Part shown: positions 45,633-53,447 of the stretch, piece by piece
Numbering within the stretch: position 1 is the first letter of the stretch
How the letters are laid out: the number at the start of each line of letters is the position of its first letter
Assembly (NCBI RefSeq): GCF_003955665.1
Contig: NZ_RXHU01000014.1
Location: 1-64,000 of the forward strand
Source: Paenibacillus whitsoniae
GTDB taxonomy: Bacteria; Bacillota; Bacilli; Paenibacillales; NBRC-103111
DNA length: 64,000 nt
Direction of reading: 5' to 3'
Position numbers and translations under genes: made by a program
Notes under the pieces: generated by a model
The model's database searches: none
What the model was told of the DNA's origin: nothing
Seen by the model: only the letters and a program-made list of their open reading frames with translations

Positions 45633-45725
45633 TTTCTTTTACCGTACTTTTACTTTTAGAAGTTATAGTTACTCTTGTGAAAACAAGAGCAAGGAAAACA
45701 GTGAAAATGAAAGGGTTGATGCTAC

Positions 45726-46157
45726 TTGAAACCACGTAAGCGATGGGTTAAAAAAGTGCTTCTTATAGCTCTTATAGCTGGAGTAATTGGAGCAAGTGCT
45801 GCCGCGGCAGCTGAGATGGTAAGTCCAGAGCACAGAGAAGCTGCTTTTAATCACGTTAAACAAAGCGCACAACAGTTTATTCCGAAAAGTAATGAGAAAC
45901 CGATAAGTGGACATGTTTCTTCAGAACATGACAAAGGACTGCGAGAAGCGGGCCATGAGCACCATGATGATGGGATGAAAGCAGGCATGGCAGTTGGAGG
46001 AACAGTTCTTGCAGCTGGATTGTTATATTGGATTGTGAGAGGAAGAAAAAGAAATAGTAAATTGCTTAAATCAAATAGCACGCATGCCATACTTCCAACT
46101 TCAGATTTCTTGGACCAATGGGAAAATAATCTAATTAACTCAAAGGAGACGAACTAA
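45726..46157 (+). CDS. His-rich bitopic membrane protein upstream of pspA
   Basis: 143 residues from TTG 45726 (weak Shine-Dalgarno). N-terminal basic/hydrophobic segment (KKVLLIALIAGVIGASAAAAAE) acts as signal or anchor; a second hydrophobic helix (about 89-107) follows a His/Asp-rich stretch, SSEHDKGLREAGHEHHDDGMKAG. The tail is basic, then acidic. It ends one base before the pspA start, so the two are cotranscribed. By place it is the counterpart of the small membrane partners that recruit PspA/LiaH to the membrane (for example LiaI), but sequence similarity to LiaI is not evident. Metal binding by the His cluster is possible. Confidence 0.72.
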   Translation: MKPRKRWVKKVLLIALIAGVIGASAAAAAEMVSPEHREAAFNHVKQSAQQFIPKSNEKPISGHVSSEHDKGLREAGHEHHDDGMKAGMAVGGTVLAAGLLYWIVRGRKRNSKLLKSNSTHAILPTSDFLDQWENNLINSKETN

Positions 46158-46158
46158 A

Positions 46159-46824
46159 ATGGGTATCTTAAGAAGAGTAAAGGAGCTATTCTTAGCTGAA
46201 ACAAATGGCATGTTAGATAAATGTGAGCAACCAATCAATATGGTAAATCAGTATATGAGAGAATTCGATGTGGAGCTTGCAAAAGGGCAAAAAGCATTGG
46301 CAAATCAGTTGTTTATAGAAAGAAGGCAAGCCGCGCTAATCGCCGAAACAGAAACGCAAATCGAAAAAAGGGATCGTCAATCAAGACTTGCTGTAAAACA
46401 AGGTGAAGATCAGATTGCAAAGTTGGCCATCCAGGAAAAACTGTTGCAAGAGAAAAAACTGGCAACATATAAATCACAATATGCAACGATTCAAGAGCAA
46501 ACAAGTTTGCTCGAGGAGAGAATTGCTCAATTACTTGTTCAATCGGAAGAGTTTAATCATCGCCGTTTATTATTAGCTTCGCGTGCGAATGTAGCTAGCT
46601 CGTTAAAGGAGATGTCGCAAAGCGTAGTTTCTTTTCAGACTGAGAATGTTACAAAAGGTTTTGCACGTGCTGAGGAAAAAATAATGTTAATCGAGGCAGA
46701 ATTGGAAGCCATGCAGCGTTTTCAGTCACCGGTCAAACGTTCCACACCCCAATACCTGGATCCAAGCCTCAAAGAGGATATTGAAAAGGCTTTGGATGAG
46801 TTAAAACAGTTGCCTGAAGAATAA
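46159..46824 (+). CDS. pspA: PspA/IM30-family phage-shock protein
   Basis: 221 residues, almost entirely coiled coil. N-terminal amphipathic helix GILRRVKELFLAETNGMLDK, then the PspA pattern PINMVNQYMREFDVELAKGQKAL and long Gln/Glu/Lys heptads (TETQIEKRDRQSRLAVKQGEDQIAKLAIQEKLL). PspA/IM30/LiaH proteins form ESCRT-III-like polymers that protect the membrane from lipid II-binding antibiotics and other stress. ATG follows AAGGAG by seven bases. With the two-component system upstream this makes a Lia-like module. Notably, the window also encodes a lanthipeptide of a lipid II-binding ring type. Confidence 0.9.
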   Translation: MGILRRVKELFLAETNGMLDKCEQPINMVNQYMREFDVELAKGQKALANQLFIERRQAALIAETETQIEKRDRQSRLAVKQGEDQIAKLAIQEKLLQEKKLATYKSQYATIQEQTSLLEERIAQLLVQSEEFNHRRLLLASRANVASSLKEMSQSVVSFQTENVTKGFARAEEKIMLIEAELEAMQRFQSPVKRSTPQYLDPSLKEDIEKALDELKQLPEE

Positions 46825-46827
46825 TAT

Positions 46828-46872
46828 GGTAAGCAATTAGGACACCCGGTTTGGGTGTCCTAATTGCTTACC
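46828..46872 (+). terminator. 20-bp perfect hairpin after pspA
   Basis: GGTAAGCAATTAGGACACCC (46828-46847) is exactly complementary to 46853-46872, with a five-base loop. There is no T-run on either side, so it may stabilise mRNA or end both convergent transcripts by another route. Confidence 0.65.
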
Positions 46873-46912
46873 TATGAAATCATAGCTATTTCGTTACGCC
46901 AAAGGGCAAGAT

Positions 46913-47422
46913 TCATTGAATTACACGGCGTGCTGTCTTGTAATGCTTGCTCCACCAACCAGAATTCATATCTGATACCGTTACGCCCGGACTGCCGTAG
47001 GTATGAAGAACCTTCCCGTTCCCCATATAAATACCAACATGATGAATAGGCGAATAGAAGAAAACAAGATCTCCTGGCTTAAGCTGATTTCTAGGGACAT
47101 AAGCGCCAACTTGTGATTGTTCTTTAGAAGAACGAGGAAGTGTAATCCCGTACTTGCCAAATACGAACTGCGTAAAAGATGAGCAATCGAAGGCGTTTGT
47201 ACGGCCCTTCTGAGTACCATATACATATTTTACACCTAGATATTGTTTACCTGTAGCAATAATATTGGTTGCTTTAGTTGAAACAGTATTTACTGTCGTG
47301 GCGCTCGCGGCATGTGCAGATTGAGTCGTCATTATAAGGTTAGCTGATGCAAATAAGGATAAACTAAGTGTAATTCCTAAAAGCGATTTGGTAAGGCGGT
47401 TCTTATTCATGTTGTTAGTCAT
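46913..47422 (-). CDS. NlpC/P60 cell-wall endopeptidase
   Basis: 169 residues from ATG 47422, nine bases after AAGGAGG; the frame extends to 47461. Signal peptide ends near TTQSAHAA. The NlpC/P60 domain is compact: TNAFDCSSFTQFVF (catalytic Cys), LPRSSKEQSQVGAYVPRNQLKPGDLVFFYSPIHHVGIYMG (catalytic His) and VLHTYGSPGV. Such enzymes cleave D-Glu to diaminopimelate bonds in stem peptides. There is no SH3 or LysM targeting domain. Convergent with pspA. Confidence 0.92.
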   Translation of the reverse strand: MTNNMNKNRLTKSLLGITLSLSLFASANLIMTTQSAHAASATTVNTVSTKATNIIATGKQYLGVKYVYGTQKGRTNAFDCSSFTQFVFGKYGITLPRSSKEQSQVGAYVPRNQLKPGDLVFFYSPIHHVGIYMGNGKVLHTYGSPGVTVSDMNSGWWSKHYKTARRVIQ

Positions 47423-47690
47423 GATTGGTATCCTCCTTGAAGATCGTGTTTTAGGTATCAATCACCTGTGATAACCTTAGCAGATCTAGAGACACCTAGA
47501 GATTACCAAACATGACGAAAAACAAGGTGTATTCCTGCTTATAGAACGATTATTAGAAATCGATGAGAGGTTGATGAGCAAAAACGTATTGACTAGTTGT
47601 AAAATACATGCTTGCTGTTATAAGTGAAGAAAGAAATGGGGCGGGGTTAATACTTCTCATTTTCTTCTCATCTTCATCTTGTAAAGTTAA
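47423..47690. other. intergenic region between NlpC/P60 and PAP2 genes
   Basis: No gene seen. It must hold the divergent promoters; GTAAAG-ttaat-GTAAAT (around 47680-47697) is a direct repeat with about 11-base spacing that could be an OmpR-type regulator site. Confidence 0.4.
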
Positions 47691-47718
47691 TGTAAATGCT
47701 CATATAGGTGCATTTACA
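47691..47718 (+). promoter_or_regulatory. inverted repeat before PAP2 gene
   Basis: TGTAAATGC (47691-47699) and GCATTTACA (47710-47718) are exact complements with a ten-base spacer, ending six bases before the AAAGGA ribosome-binding site. Operator or leader hairpin. Confidence 0.5.
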
Positions 47719-47738
47719 CTAACTAAAGGATGATGATG

Positions 47739-48338
47739 ATGAGCTTCACAGAGATAGACTATCATGTATTTCAGGCGATTAATCAATTAGGAAATAACTT
47801 TTCTGTTTTAAATCCACTTATGAAGATCTTAGCTTCAAAAGCAGAGTATGTATTTGATATCGGCGTTGTTATGTACTGGTTTACAAGACAAGAAAAGCAT
47901 CGTCGTATGGTTGCACAGTCATTATTTTCCGCTTCCATCGCATTAGCAATCAGTGGTATATTGGGTCATTTTTTCTATAGGGATCGCCCCTTTGTTACAC
48001 ATGCTGTATTGCAATTAATTCCGCATCCAGCAAATGCCTCATTCCCAAGTGATCATGCAACAGCAGCCTTTGTTATCGCCACATCCATCTGGATATTCAG
48101 TCGGAGATCCGGTTATATTTGGCTCCTATTAGCTGCAAGTATTGCCTTCTCCAGAATTTGGACTGGCGTGCACTATCCATCTGATATCATTAGCGGTGCA
48201 GTGATTGGCGTCTTAACCGCTTTGCTCGTGAATCAGTTATTCTTACGATCTGAAAAAGCTCTTAAGTTTTTAAAGGTGCTCATTCATGGATATGAAATCG
48301 TGGAATCGAAAGTTTGGCGCAAGAAAATTAGAGCATGA
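47739..48338 (+). CDS. PAP2 phosphatase, BcrC-like undecaprenyl-diphosphatase
   Basis: 199 residues from the fourth ATG of a run (47739), eight bases after AAAGGA. Five or six membrane segments and the three PAP2 motifs: FYRDRPF, SFPSDHATAAF and SRIWTGVHYPSDI. The sequence layout is that of BcrC, which recycles undecaprenyl pyrophosphate and gives bacitracin tolerance. It overlaps the next gene by four bases (ATGA), so lipid-carrier recycling is translationally tied to a secreted phosphoesterase. Together with PspA and the two-component system this fits an envelope-stress region. Confidence 0.9.
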   Translation: MSFTEIDYHVFQAINQLGNNFSVLNPLMKILASKAEYVFDIGVVMYWFTRQEKHRRMVAQSLFSASIALAISGILGHFFYRDRPFVTHAVLQLIPHPANASFPSDHATAAFVIATSIWIFSRRSGYIWLLLAASIAFSRIWTGVHYPSDIISGAVIGVLTALLVNQLFLRSEKALKFLKVLIHGYEIVESKVWRKKIRA

Positions 48339-49345
48339 AAGTAACAGTTGCAATCATCATTTCTTTCCTTTTCGTGGTGACAGCATGCTCTAATTCGGTC
48401 ACAAGTGAACCCGTGGCAACGAAGCTGTCTCTAGATGCGAATTCCATTAGTTCGCCATCTAGAGCTCCAGGAAGCTCCAGTCAGCCACTTCAAACGGAAA
48501 TCGTTACTCCAAAGCAATCTCCCGCGGCGAATCCGGAAACAACAGTTCCGCCGCAATCGAAAGTTACAGTCCCAGCTTTTGAAGGATCTAAACCTGATCA
48601 TGTCGTCATTGTAGTTGAAGAAAATCACTCTTACGAAACTTTGATTGGGAATCGAGCGGCACCTTATATCAATGCATTGACTAAGCAAGGTGCATTTTTT
48701 ACACATTCATATGCAGTAGCCCATCCTAGTCAACCGAATTACTTCGTTCTATTCTCAGGCTCTAATCAGGGTGTAAAAGATGACTCTTGCGGACATTCGT
48801 TTAAATCGCCAAATTTAGCAAGTGAACTGGTGCAAGCAGGATTTTCATTTGCTGGTTATTCGGAAGATTTACCTGCGATTGGTTCCACTGTTTGTACAAA
48901 TCATCAATACGGACGTAAACATAGCCCTTGGGTAAGTTTCTCCAATGTTGCAAAGGAAAGTAATTTACCTTTCTCACAGTTCCCAACGGATTATAATAAA
49001 CTTCCAACAGTTTCATTTGTCATACCGAATTTGGATAACGATATGCATGATGGAACGATTCTATCCGCTGATGATTGGCTGAAAACCAACATTGGTCCTT
49101 ATGTTACTTGGGCTCAAAACCATAATAGTCTACTTATACTTACTTGGGATGAGGATGATTCCTCAAAGGATAATCATATTCCGACGATCTTCGTAGGAGC
49201 CATGGTCAAACCTGTCACTATCGACCAACGTATAACGCATCTGAATGTTTTGCGAACTGTAGAAGATTTATATCATCTGCCATATTTGGGCGCAACAGCT
49301 GACGTATCTGCCATTCAAGGTATATGGAATGACAAGAAACGGTAA
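48335..49345 (+). CDS. secreted acid phosphatase/phosphoesterase lipoprotein
   Basis: 336 residues. Lipobox VTAC at residues 15-18, then a Ser/Pro-rich linker to about 85. The catalytic domain belongs to the phosphoesterase (PF04185-like) family of acid phosphatases and phospholipase C: HVVIVVEENHSYETLIGN (ENHS motif), HPSQPNYFVLFSG, SFVIPNLDNDMHDG and LLILTWDEDDSSKDNHIPTIFVGA (metal-ligand D-E-D and NHIP). Exported to the outer membrane surface. Start overlaps the PAP2 stop. A relic of a paralog's linker lies at 36413. Confidence 0.9.
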   Translation: MKVTVAIIISFLFVVTACSNSVTSEPVATKLSLDANSISSPSRAPGSSSQPLQTEIVTPKQSPAANPETTVPPQSKVTVPAFEGSKPDHVVIVVEENHSYETLIGNRAAPYINALTKQGAFFTHSYAVAHPSQPNYFVLFSGSNQGVKDDSCGHSFKSPNLASELVQAGFSFAGYSEDLPAIGSTVCTNHQYGRKHSPWVSFSNVAKESNLPFSQFPTDYNKLPTVSFVIPNLDNDMHDGTILSADDWLKTNIGPYVTWAQNHNSLLILTWDEDDSSKDNHIPTIFVGAMVKPVTIDQRITHLNVLRTVEDLYHLPYLGATADVSAIQGIWNDKKR

Positions 49346-49364
49346 GTGTTACTAGGTTAAGACA

Positions 49365-49410
49365 AAAGGCTATCCCTAGAAAAGTCAGAAATGACTCGGG
49401 GATAGCCTTT
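49365..49410 (+). terminator. bidirectional terminator, shared hairpin family
   Basis: AAAGGCTATCCC (49365-49376) pairs with GGGATAGCCTTT (49399-49410), with an inner AGTCA-gaa-TGACT stem. Between convergent genes. Inner wording TCCCTAG...ATGACTCGGGGA matches the hairpin at 31622. Confidence 0.88.
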
Positions 49411-49419
49411 ATTTTGGTA

Positions 49420-50619
49420 TTAGCTAGTAAGAGTTATCAGTGCTTCTAGTGCTGATTTGCATGCCTCTGTATCTTGATGTACAGCTCGTACTTGCCTCAG
49501 TACTTTATCAATAGCATTATCAACCTCGGTCCACTTCTTCTTGTTCATAGGTTTTAGCTTGGCTTCTGAAGTATCCCACGTATGCTCCAAATCATCAACG
49601 CGTGATTTAGCTCCAGCACTATTCCCTGTATTCACAAATCCAAGCGTATCCTCCGCAATTTTCTTAAAACTAGACAAATCCCCAAGCGGTGAGGTTTGCT
49701 GAACGGAGTTAGTTGGATCCCCTTGCGGTAGCGTAACTTGGAGATTCATACTACGCCAATAATAGCCGGCTCCACTTGCAATCACCAGTACACTCACAAC
49801 TATAATGACTTGCTTAACGACGGAAATACCTTTTGTCATATTCATCGGCTTTGTTGATATAGGCGCGACAACATCTCGCTTCGAAATGGAAAGGAAAATG
49901 ATGATCAGTATGATGGCCAAAAGAAATATGATGCTTGTTAACGTTGCACCTAATCCTAACCCACCGAAATCTTGCGTTTGTGAAAGCAAGTCCCCAATTG
50001 AAGCCCCTAAAGGACGCGTCATGATATAAGCAATCCAGAATGATAACACGGCATGTAGACCAACACGCCAGGCAATGATCACGCAGGCAATGACTGCACA
50101 AACAATGAGTCCTGTAACAAGGTAGCCGAGTCCGAGGCTTTCTGCCATGAGGTCCCCAGCAGCCGTACCAAGTGCAAATGTAAAAAGGATTGTTAACCAA
50201 TAATAAGCTTCTCTTCGCTTCGTAAAGATGGAGTGGATCGAGAGCGTTTTCTCTTGGGCATACCATAAAGAAAAGCTAAGAATTAAGAAAACACTAAAAA
50301 TGGCAGTGCTTAACTCAAGTGGGACGCCCATACTATCTGTCAAATTGTCAGTAACGAGTGTTCCAAAGATGCTGATCAACACGACGGTTAACCAATACAG
50401 ACTAGGAATGTATCTGGTCGCTTTAAACTGAAAGAAAATCGCGATGAATAATAGAGCACCCATAACAATGGACGTACCCGTCAGACCGAAGCCGAGATTG
50501 ACGTTAAGGAAATCAGCCGCGGTTTCGCCAACAGTGGTACACAAGACTTTAATAAGCCAGAAATAAATAGTGACTTCCGGTACCTTACTTAACAAAGCTT
50601 TCGTTTTATTTCTTTCCAT
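49420..50619 (-). CDS. COG4705-like membrane protein with duplicated repeats
   Basis: 399 residues, about ten to twelve membrane segments arranged as repeats of a KVPEVTIYFWLIKVLCTTVGETAADFL-type unit (also TVVLISIFGTLVTDNLTD, LFTFALGTAAGDLMAESLG and FWIAYIMTRPLGASIGDLL). After the last helix (about 270-290) comes an 80-residue helical soluble domain. This matches what I know as the COG4705 'uncharacterised membrane-anchored protein'. No function is established; it often sits near envelope-stress two-component systems, as here. ATG is preceded by AAAGGAG. Confidence 0.8.
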   Translation of the reverse strand: MERNKTKALLSKVPEVTIYFWLIKVLCTTVGETAADFLNVNLGFGLTGTSIVMGALLFIAIFFQFKATRYIPSLYWLTVVLISIFGTLVTDNLTDSMGVPLELSTAIFSVFLILSFSLWYAQEKTLSIHSIFTKRREAYYWLTILFTFALGTAAGDLMAESLGLGYLVTGLIVCAVIACVIIAWRVGLHAVLSFWIAYIMTRPLGASIGDLLSQTQDFGGLGLGATLTSIIFLLAIILIIIFLSISKRDVVAPISTKPMNMTKGISVVKQVIIVVSVLVIASGAGYYWRSMNLQVTLPQGDPTNSVQQTSPLGDLSSFKKIAEDTLGFVNTGNSAGAKSRVDDLEHTWDTSEAKLKPMNKKKWTEVDNAIDKVLRQVRAVHQDTEACKSALEALITLTS

Positions 50620-50737
50620 ACTTTTTCTCCTTTATAAGATGTTATAGGCACCGCCTTACTGTAAATCCTTAACATGAAAAAATGATGAGAATACGAGTAC
50701 GAATACATTCATGGATATCTTTTTAGGGGAGGAGAAT

Positions 50738-50761
50738 ATGATGCCAAAACCGAATTCTTAA
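50738..50761 (+). other. seven-codon ORF with strong ribosome-binding site
   Basis: ATG ATG CCA AAA CCG AAT TCT TAA directly after GGGGAGGAGAAT. It could be a leader peptide for the kinase gene 106 bases further on or the start of a deleted gene. The rest of 50620-50866 shows nothing else. Confidence 0.3.
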
Positions 50762-50866
50762 AGTTATATATTTGACAAAGCGAATAGAACGGCTTCCGCG
50801 GGGCAGCCGTCATTGTGCTAAAGCAATTATCGTTATCCATTTTATTTTTTGAAGGAGGCGAGTTTA

Positions 50867-51379
50867 ATGCTATATATATTTAGTGGCTTGCCAGGCAGCG
50901 GGAAGTCCACGTTATCGTCAGCTTTGGCTAGAGAGTTACAGGCCGCGTATCTCCGGGTTGATGTCGTGGAGCAGGCTATGCGGGATGCTGGAACTTGGGT
51001 AGATGGACCTGCGGGTTACATCGTAAGTTATGCAATTGCATCGGAGAATCTCCGGTTGGGCCTCGACGTGATAGCAGATACAGTCAATCCTATACAAGTA
51101 ACGCGCCAAGCTTGGCGCAACGTGGCGGAAAATCTTGAAACTCCGTTTGTGGAAATCGAAGTAGTCTGCTCTGATGATCGTGAACATCGACATCGAATCG
51201 AAACGCGTGTAGCCGATATTCCCGGCATTGTTCTACCTACGTGGGAGAAGGTCAGGAACCGACAGTACGATGCTTGGGACCGAGATCACATTGTCATCGA
51301 CACAGCTCATCAAACTGTGTCCGAAAGCTTGACGACCTTACGTGAACAGTTGGATCGGGAGCGTAGAAAAATCAGTTGA
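50867..51379 (+). CDS. P-loop kinase-like AAA family ATPase
   Basis: 170 residues from ATG 50867, seven bases after GAAGGAGG. Walker A GLPGSGKST at residues 6-14; RVDVVEQAM follows, where related kinases have a base or substrate Asp. The C-terminal helical arm includes RNRQYDAWDRDHIVIDTA. It fits the COG0645/zeta-toxin-like group of small-molecule kinases. The substrate is unknown; an antibiotic- or nucleotide-phosphorylating role is possible but unsupported. Ends before a bidirectional terminator. Confidence 0.82.
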   Translation: MLYIFSGLPGSGKSTLSSALARELQAAYLRVDVVEQAMRDAGTWVDGPAGYIVSYAIASENLRLGLDVIADTVNPIQVTRQAWRNVAENLETPFVEIEVVCSDDREHRHRIETRVADIPGIVLPTWEKVRNRQYDAWDRDHIVIDTAHQTVSESLTTLREQLDRERRKIS

Positions 51380-51420
51380 CTGCACTCCCTCAGAGACGAT
51401 AGTTAGGCGTCAGTACCCAG

Positions 51421-51465
51421 AAAAAAGAAGAACCCTTGGAAAGTATCCAAGAGTTCTTCTTTTTT
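51421..51465. terminator. bidirectional terminator
   Basis: AAAAAAGAAGAACCCTTGGA (51421-51440) pairs with 51446-51465 except for one mismatch, with a five-base loop; A-run and T-run on either side serve both convergent genes. Confidence 0.9.
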
Positions 51466-51466
51466 G

Positions 51467-53179
51467 TTATTCATAGTCGGCCAGTCCGAGATAGTGCAGA
51501 GAGAACAGGATTTCGAAGCTGTTCGCGGAATACGAACCTTCGACTCCGGACAGTTTCCGGAGGGTGTTCTTGTTGGCCACGGTCAAGGCGGCGTAGGCAG
51601 CGTCAGCCTCAAAGAAACTTTGCAGGCGGGGCTTTCCGTCACCGATCGCTTCATAGTATTTGTAAACAAAAAAGTACGGATTGTCCCACTCCAGATGCTC
51701 CTTGTCGACCACGACGTAGTCGTTCCAGTTGTCGCCAGTCTCGCCTTCTGGCGTAGGGACGGGAAGCCATAGGTAATTATAGGCTCCTCTACCGAACTGA
51801 GGGACGGTATGGGCGATAGGGTTGATCATTTTCCCCTTTGCTAGGCCGTCATGGACGACGCTGTCCGCGTCCAGGCCCGCAGCGGCGTCGAAGTTCCAGA
51901 GGAAGGCCGTATAGTAGTTTGTGTTCAAGCCGATGACGCTTTGGCGGTCGAAGAAATACTCCATACTATCCTTTTTCAAAGAAGCCCCACCGCTGTCCCC
52001 TCGGCTGCCCACCACAAGGTCCATTACTCCGATCTTATTCTCCTTAGCCAAGTTCGAGGCCAGATCCTTATAATAGATGCGCTGATTGGTATCCTTGAAG
52101 AGGCCAAATTCTTTATCTTCTTTTAAACGTTTTATGAAGAATGCAAGGTCATCTTGGGCGGTGTCCAGCCCTTTTTGATACTCGACTGGGGCAGAAGCGG
52201 CAACGGTCGGAACGGATTTTCCTACAGTCTGCTTGTGGTAGGCATCGTAGTTGTCAATGTACTTGGCGATTTCGCCTTTCGTCAGCAGAAGGCGGGAGAC
52301 GGGCCATTCTGGGATAACGTTGATCGGAAGCTTCTCCTGAACAATTCCATAGACGGAAACGTCGTTCAGGTACTTGCTGTCGTTCTTGAAGTTGGAATAA
52401 AGGAAGTCGGACACGTATACATCATTCTTATTTTCCTCGACTCCATTCCACTCGAAGTTGCCAGGGAAAAACTTCATCTTGTGGACGTAGGTGAATGAAG
52501 GCACGTCGCTAGCCAAGCCGAAGATTTGAATCCCGGCGACTTTTCCACCGAGTTTTTTCTGCTCTACTTTCAGAGCGTCGTACAATTGAGGCGCGGTCTT
52601 GAACTGTGCCGTGTCTAGCAAAACATTATAGGTGCTCCTGAACTTGTTCATGAACAACTTAATCGAGGCCAGATCCTGGGCAGTCACCTGAAGGCTGTTG
52701 TAAACGAAGTAGTACCGACCGTCCGGCACAGCAGCACCCGTACTGATGATGACTTGATTGCGACTCTCGTCCCATTGGACGTCGGCTCCGAAACTTTCTG
52801 CGACAAACCGTGCCGGGACGAAAGTTCTCCCTTCGATTTTGGTCGCGGCGACGTCAAGCGGGACGGATTTTCCGTCGACTTCAGCTTTCGTATCGTTCAG
52901 GCGAAGAGTAACGACGATGCCATCCTTTGTACCTGTGACTGTCTGGGTAGCATCTTCCCAACCTACCTCCGCGCCTAGACTCTCGAGAATGGCTCGGAGC
53001 GGAACCATGACTCGACCGTTAATTTTTTGTGGGGAGACGTCAAAGTAGATAGGGCGACTGTCAATCGTCGCCGTGATCTCGGAGCTTTCGTCGCCGCTGG
53101 CAGTGGCGAGGTTGCCTAAAGGAAGCAGGGTGAAGATCAGAAATAGTAGGAACATGGAAGTCCATTGAAACCTTTTCAC
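51467..53179 (-). CDS. secreted copper-amine-oxidase-N (stalk) domain protein with unknown C-terminal domain
   Basis: 570 residues. Signal peptide to about residue 27 (LPLGNLATASG). Two copies of the stalk/Cu-amine-oxidase-N-like unit: INGRVMVPLRAILESLGAEVGWEDATQTV and IEGRTFVPARFVAESFGADVQWDESRNQVII, the commonest cell-surface module of Paenibacillus. Residues 155-570 form an unknown domain rich in Tyr, Phe and Asp (YYFVYNSLQVTAQDLASIKLFMNKF, WNFDAAAGLDADSVVHDG, YNYLWLPVPTPEGETGDNWNDYVVVD). No catalytic motif was recognised. ATG is preceded by AGGAGGTAAGACCC. Divergent from the lanthipeptide operon, 268 bases away; a functional link is unproven. Confidence 0.85.
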   Translation of the reverse strand: MKRFQWTSMFLLFLIFTLLPLGNLATASGDESSEITATIDSRPIYFDVSPQKINGRVMVPLRAILESLGAEVGWEDATQTVTGTKDGIVVTLRLNDTKAEVDGKSVPLDVAATKIEGRTFVPARFVAESFGADVQWDESRNQVIISTGAAVPDGRYYFVYNSLQVTAQDLASIKLFMNKFRSTYNVLLDTAQFKTAPQLYDALKVEQKKLGGKVAGIQIFGLASDVPSFTYVHKMKFFPGNFEWNGVEENKNDVYVSDFLYSNFKNDSKYLNDVSVYGIVQEKLPINVIPEWPVSRLLLTKGEIAKYIDNYDAYHKQTVGKSVPTVAASAPVEYQKGLDTAQDDLAFFIKRLKEDKEFGLFKDTNQRIYYKDLASNLAKENKIGVMDLVVGSRGDSGGASLKKDSMEYFFDRQSVIGLNTNYYTAFLWNFDAAAGLDADSVVHDGLAKGKMINPIAHTVPQFGRGAYNYLWLPVPTPEGETGDNWNDYVVVDKEHLEWDNPYFFVYKYYEAIGDGKPRLQSFFEADAAYAALTVANKNTLRKLSGVEGSYSANSFEILFSLHYLGLADYE

Positions 53180-53332
53180 GTGGGTCTTACCTCCTAGGTT
53201 GTAGTTATGCCAATTTTTTCACAATTCCTGATTCTGGTCAATTACAAATTGGTTGGAGGGGGACAAGTTTCTGAACGTGTTGTCGAAAAGGGTTTGCGAT
53301 ACGCAACCGGTAAAGGGGATCCGGAAATTATT

Positions 53333-53348
53333 TATACGATCGTATAAT
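53333..53348 (+). promoter_or_regulatory. palindrome overlapping a TATAAT box upstream of lanA
   Basis: TATACGATCGTATA (53333-53346) is a perfect 14-base palindrome; its right half overlaps TATAAT (53343-53348), and CCGGAAA occurs on both sides (53321 and 53351). About 35 bases further upstream GGTTTGCG-AT-ACGCAACC is a near-palindrome. No -35 box at normal spacing is seen. A repressor or activator site controlling the lanthipeptide operon is plausible. Confidence 0.45.
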
Positions 53349-53447
53349 ACCGGAAAACCGTTTTCGATGGTAATTTATAGCAAGTGACAACAAAGTGAGT
53401 GGAGAACAAAGCAAATGACCAGGTACGCATGAAAGGAGGTGATAGAA

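Noticed and set aside
47423..47690. c-di-AMP (ydaO) riboswitch before the NlpC/P60 gene
   Set aside because: Such riboswitches often precede cell-wall hydrolases, but the conserved GGGTG/CCGAAT-type core elements are not visible.
53397..53432. Second lanthipeptide precursor or leader ORF upstream of lanA
   Set aside because: The only ORF there is five codons (MTRYA) overlapping the lanA ribosome-binding site; no second leader with GG was found on either strand.
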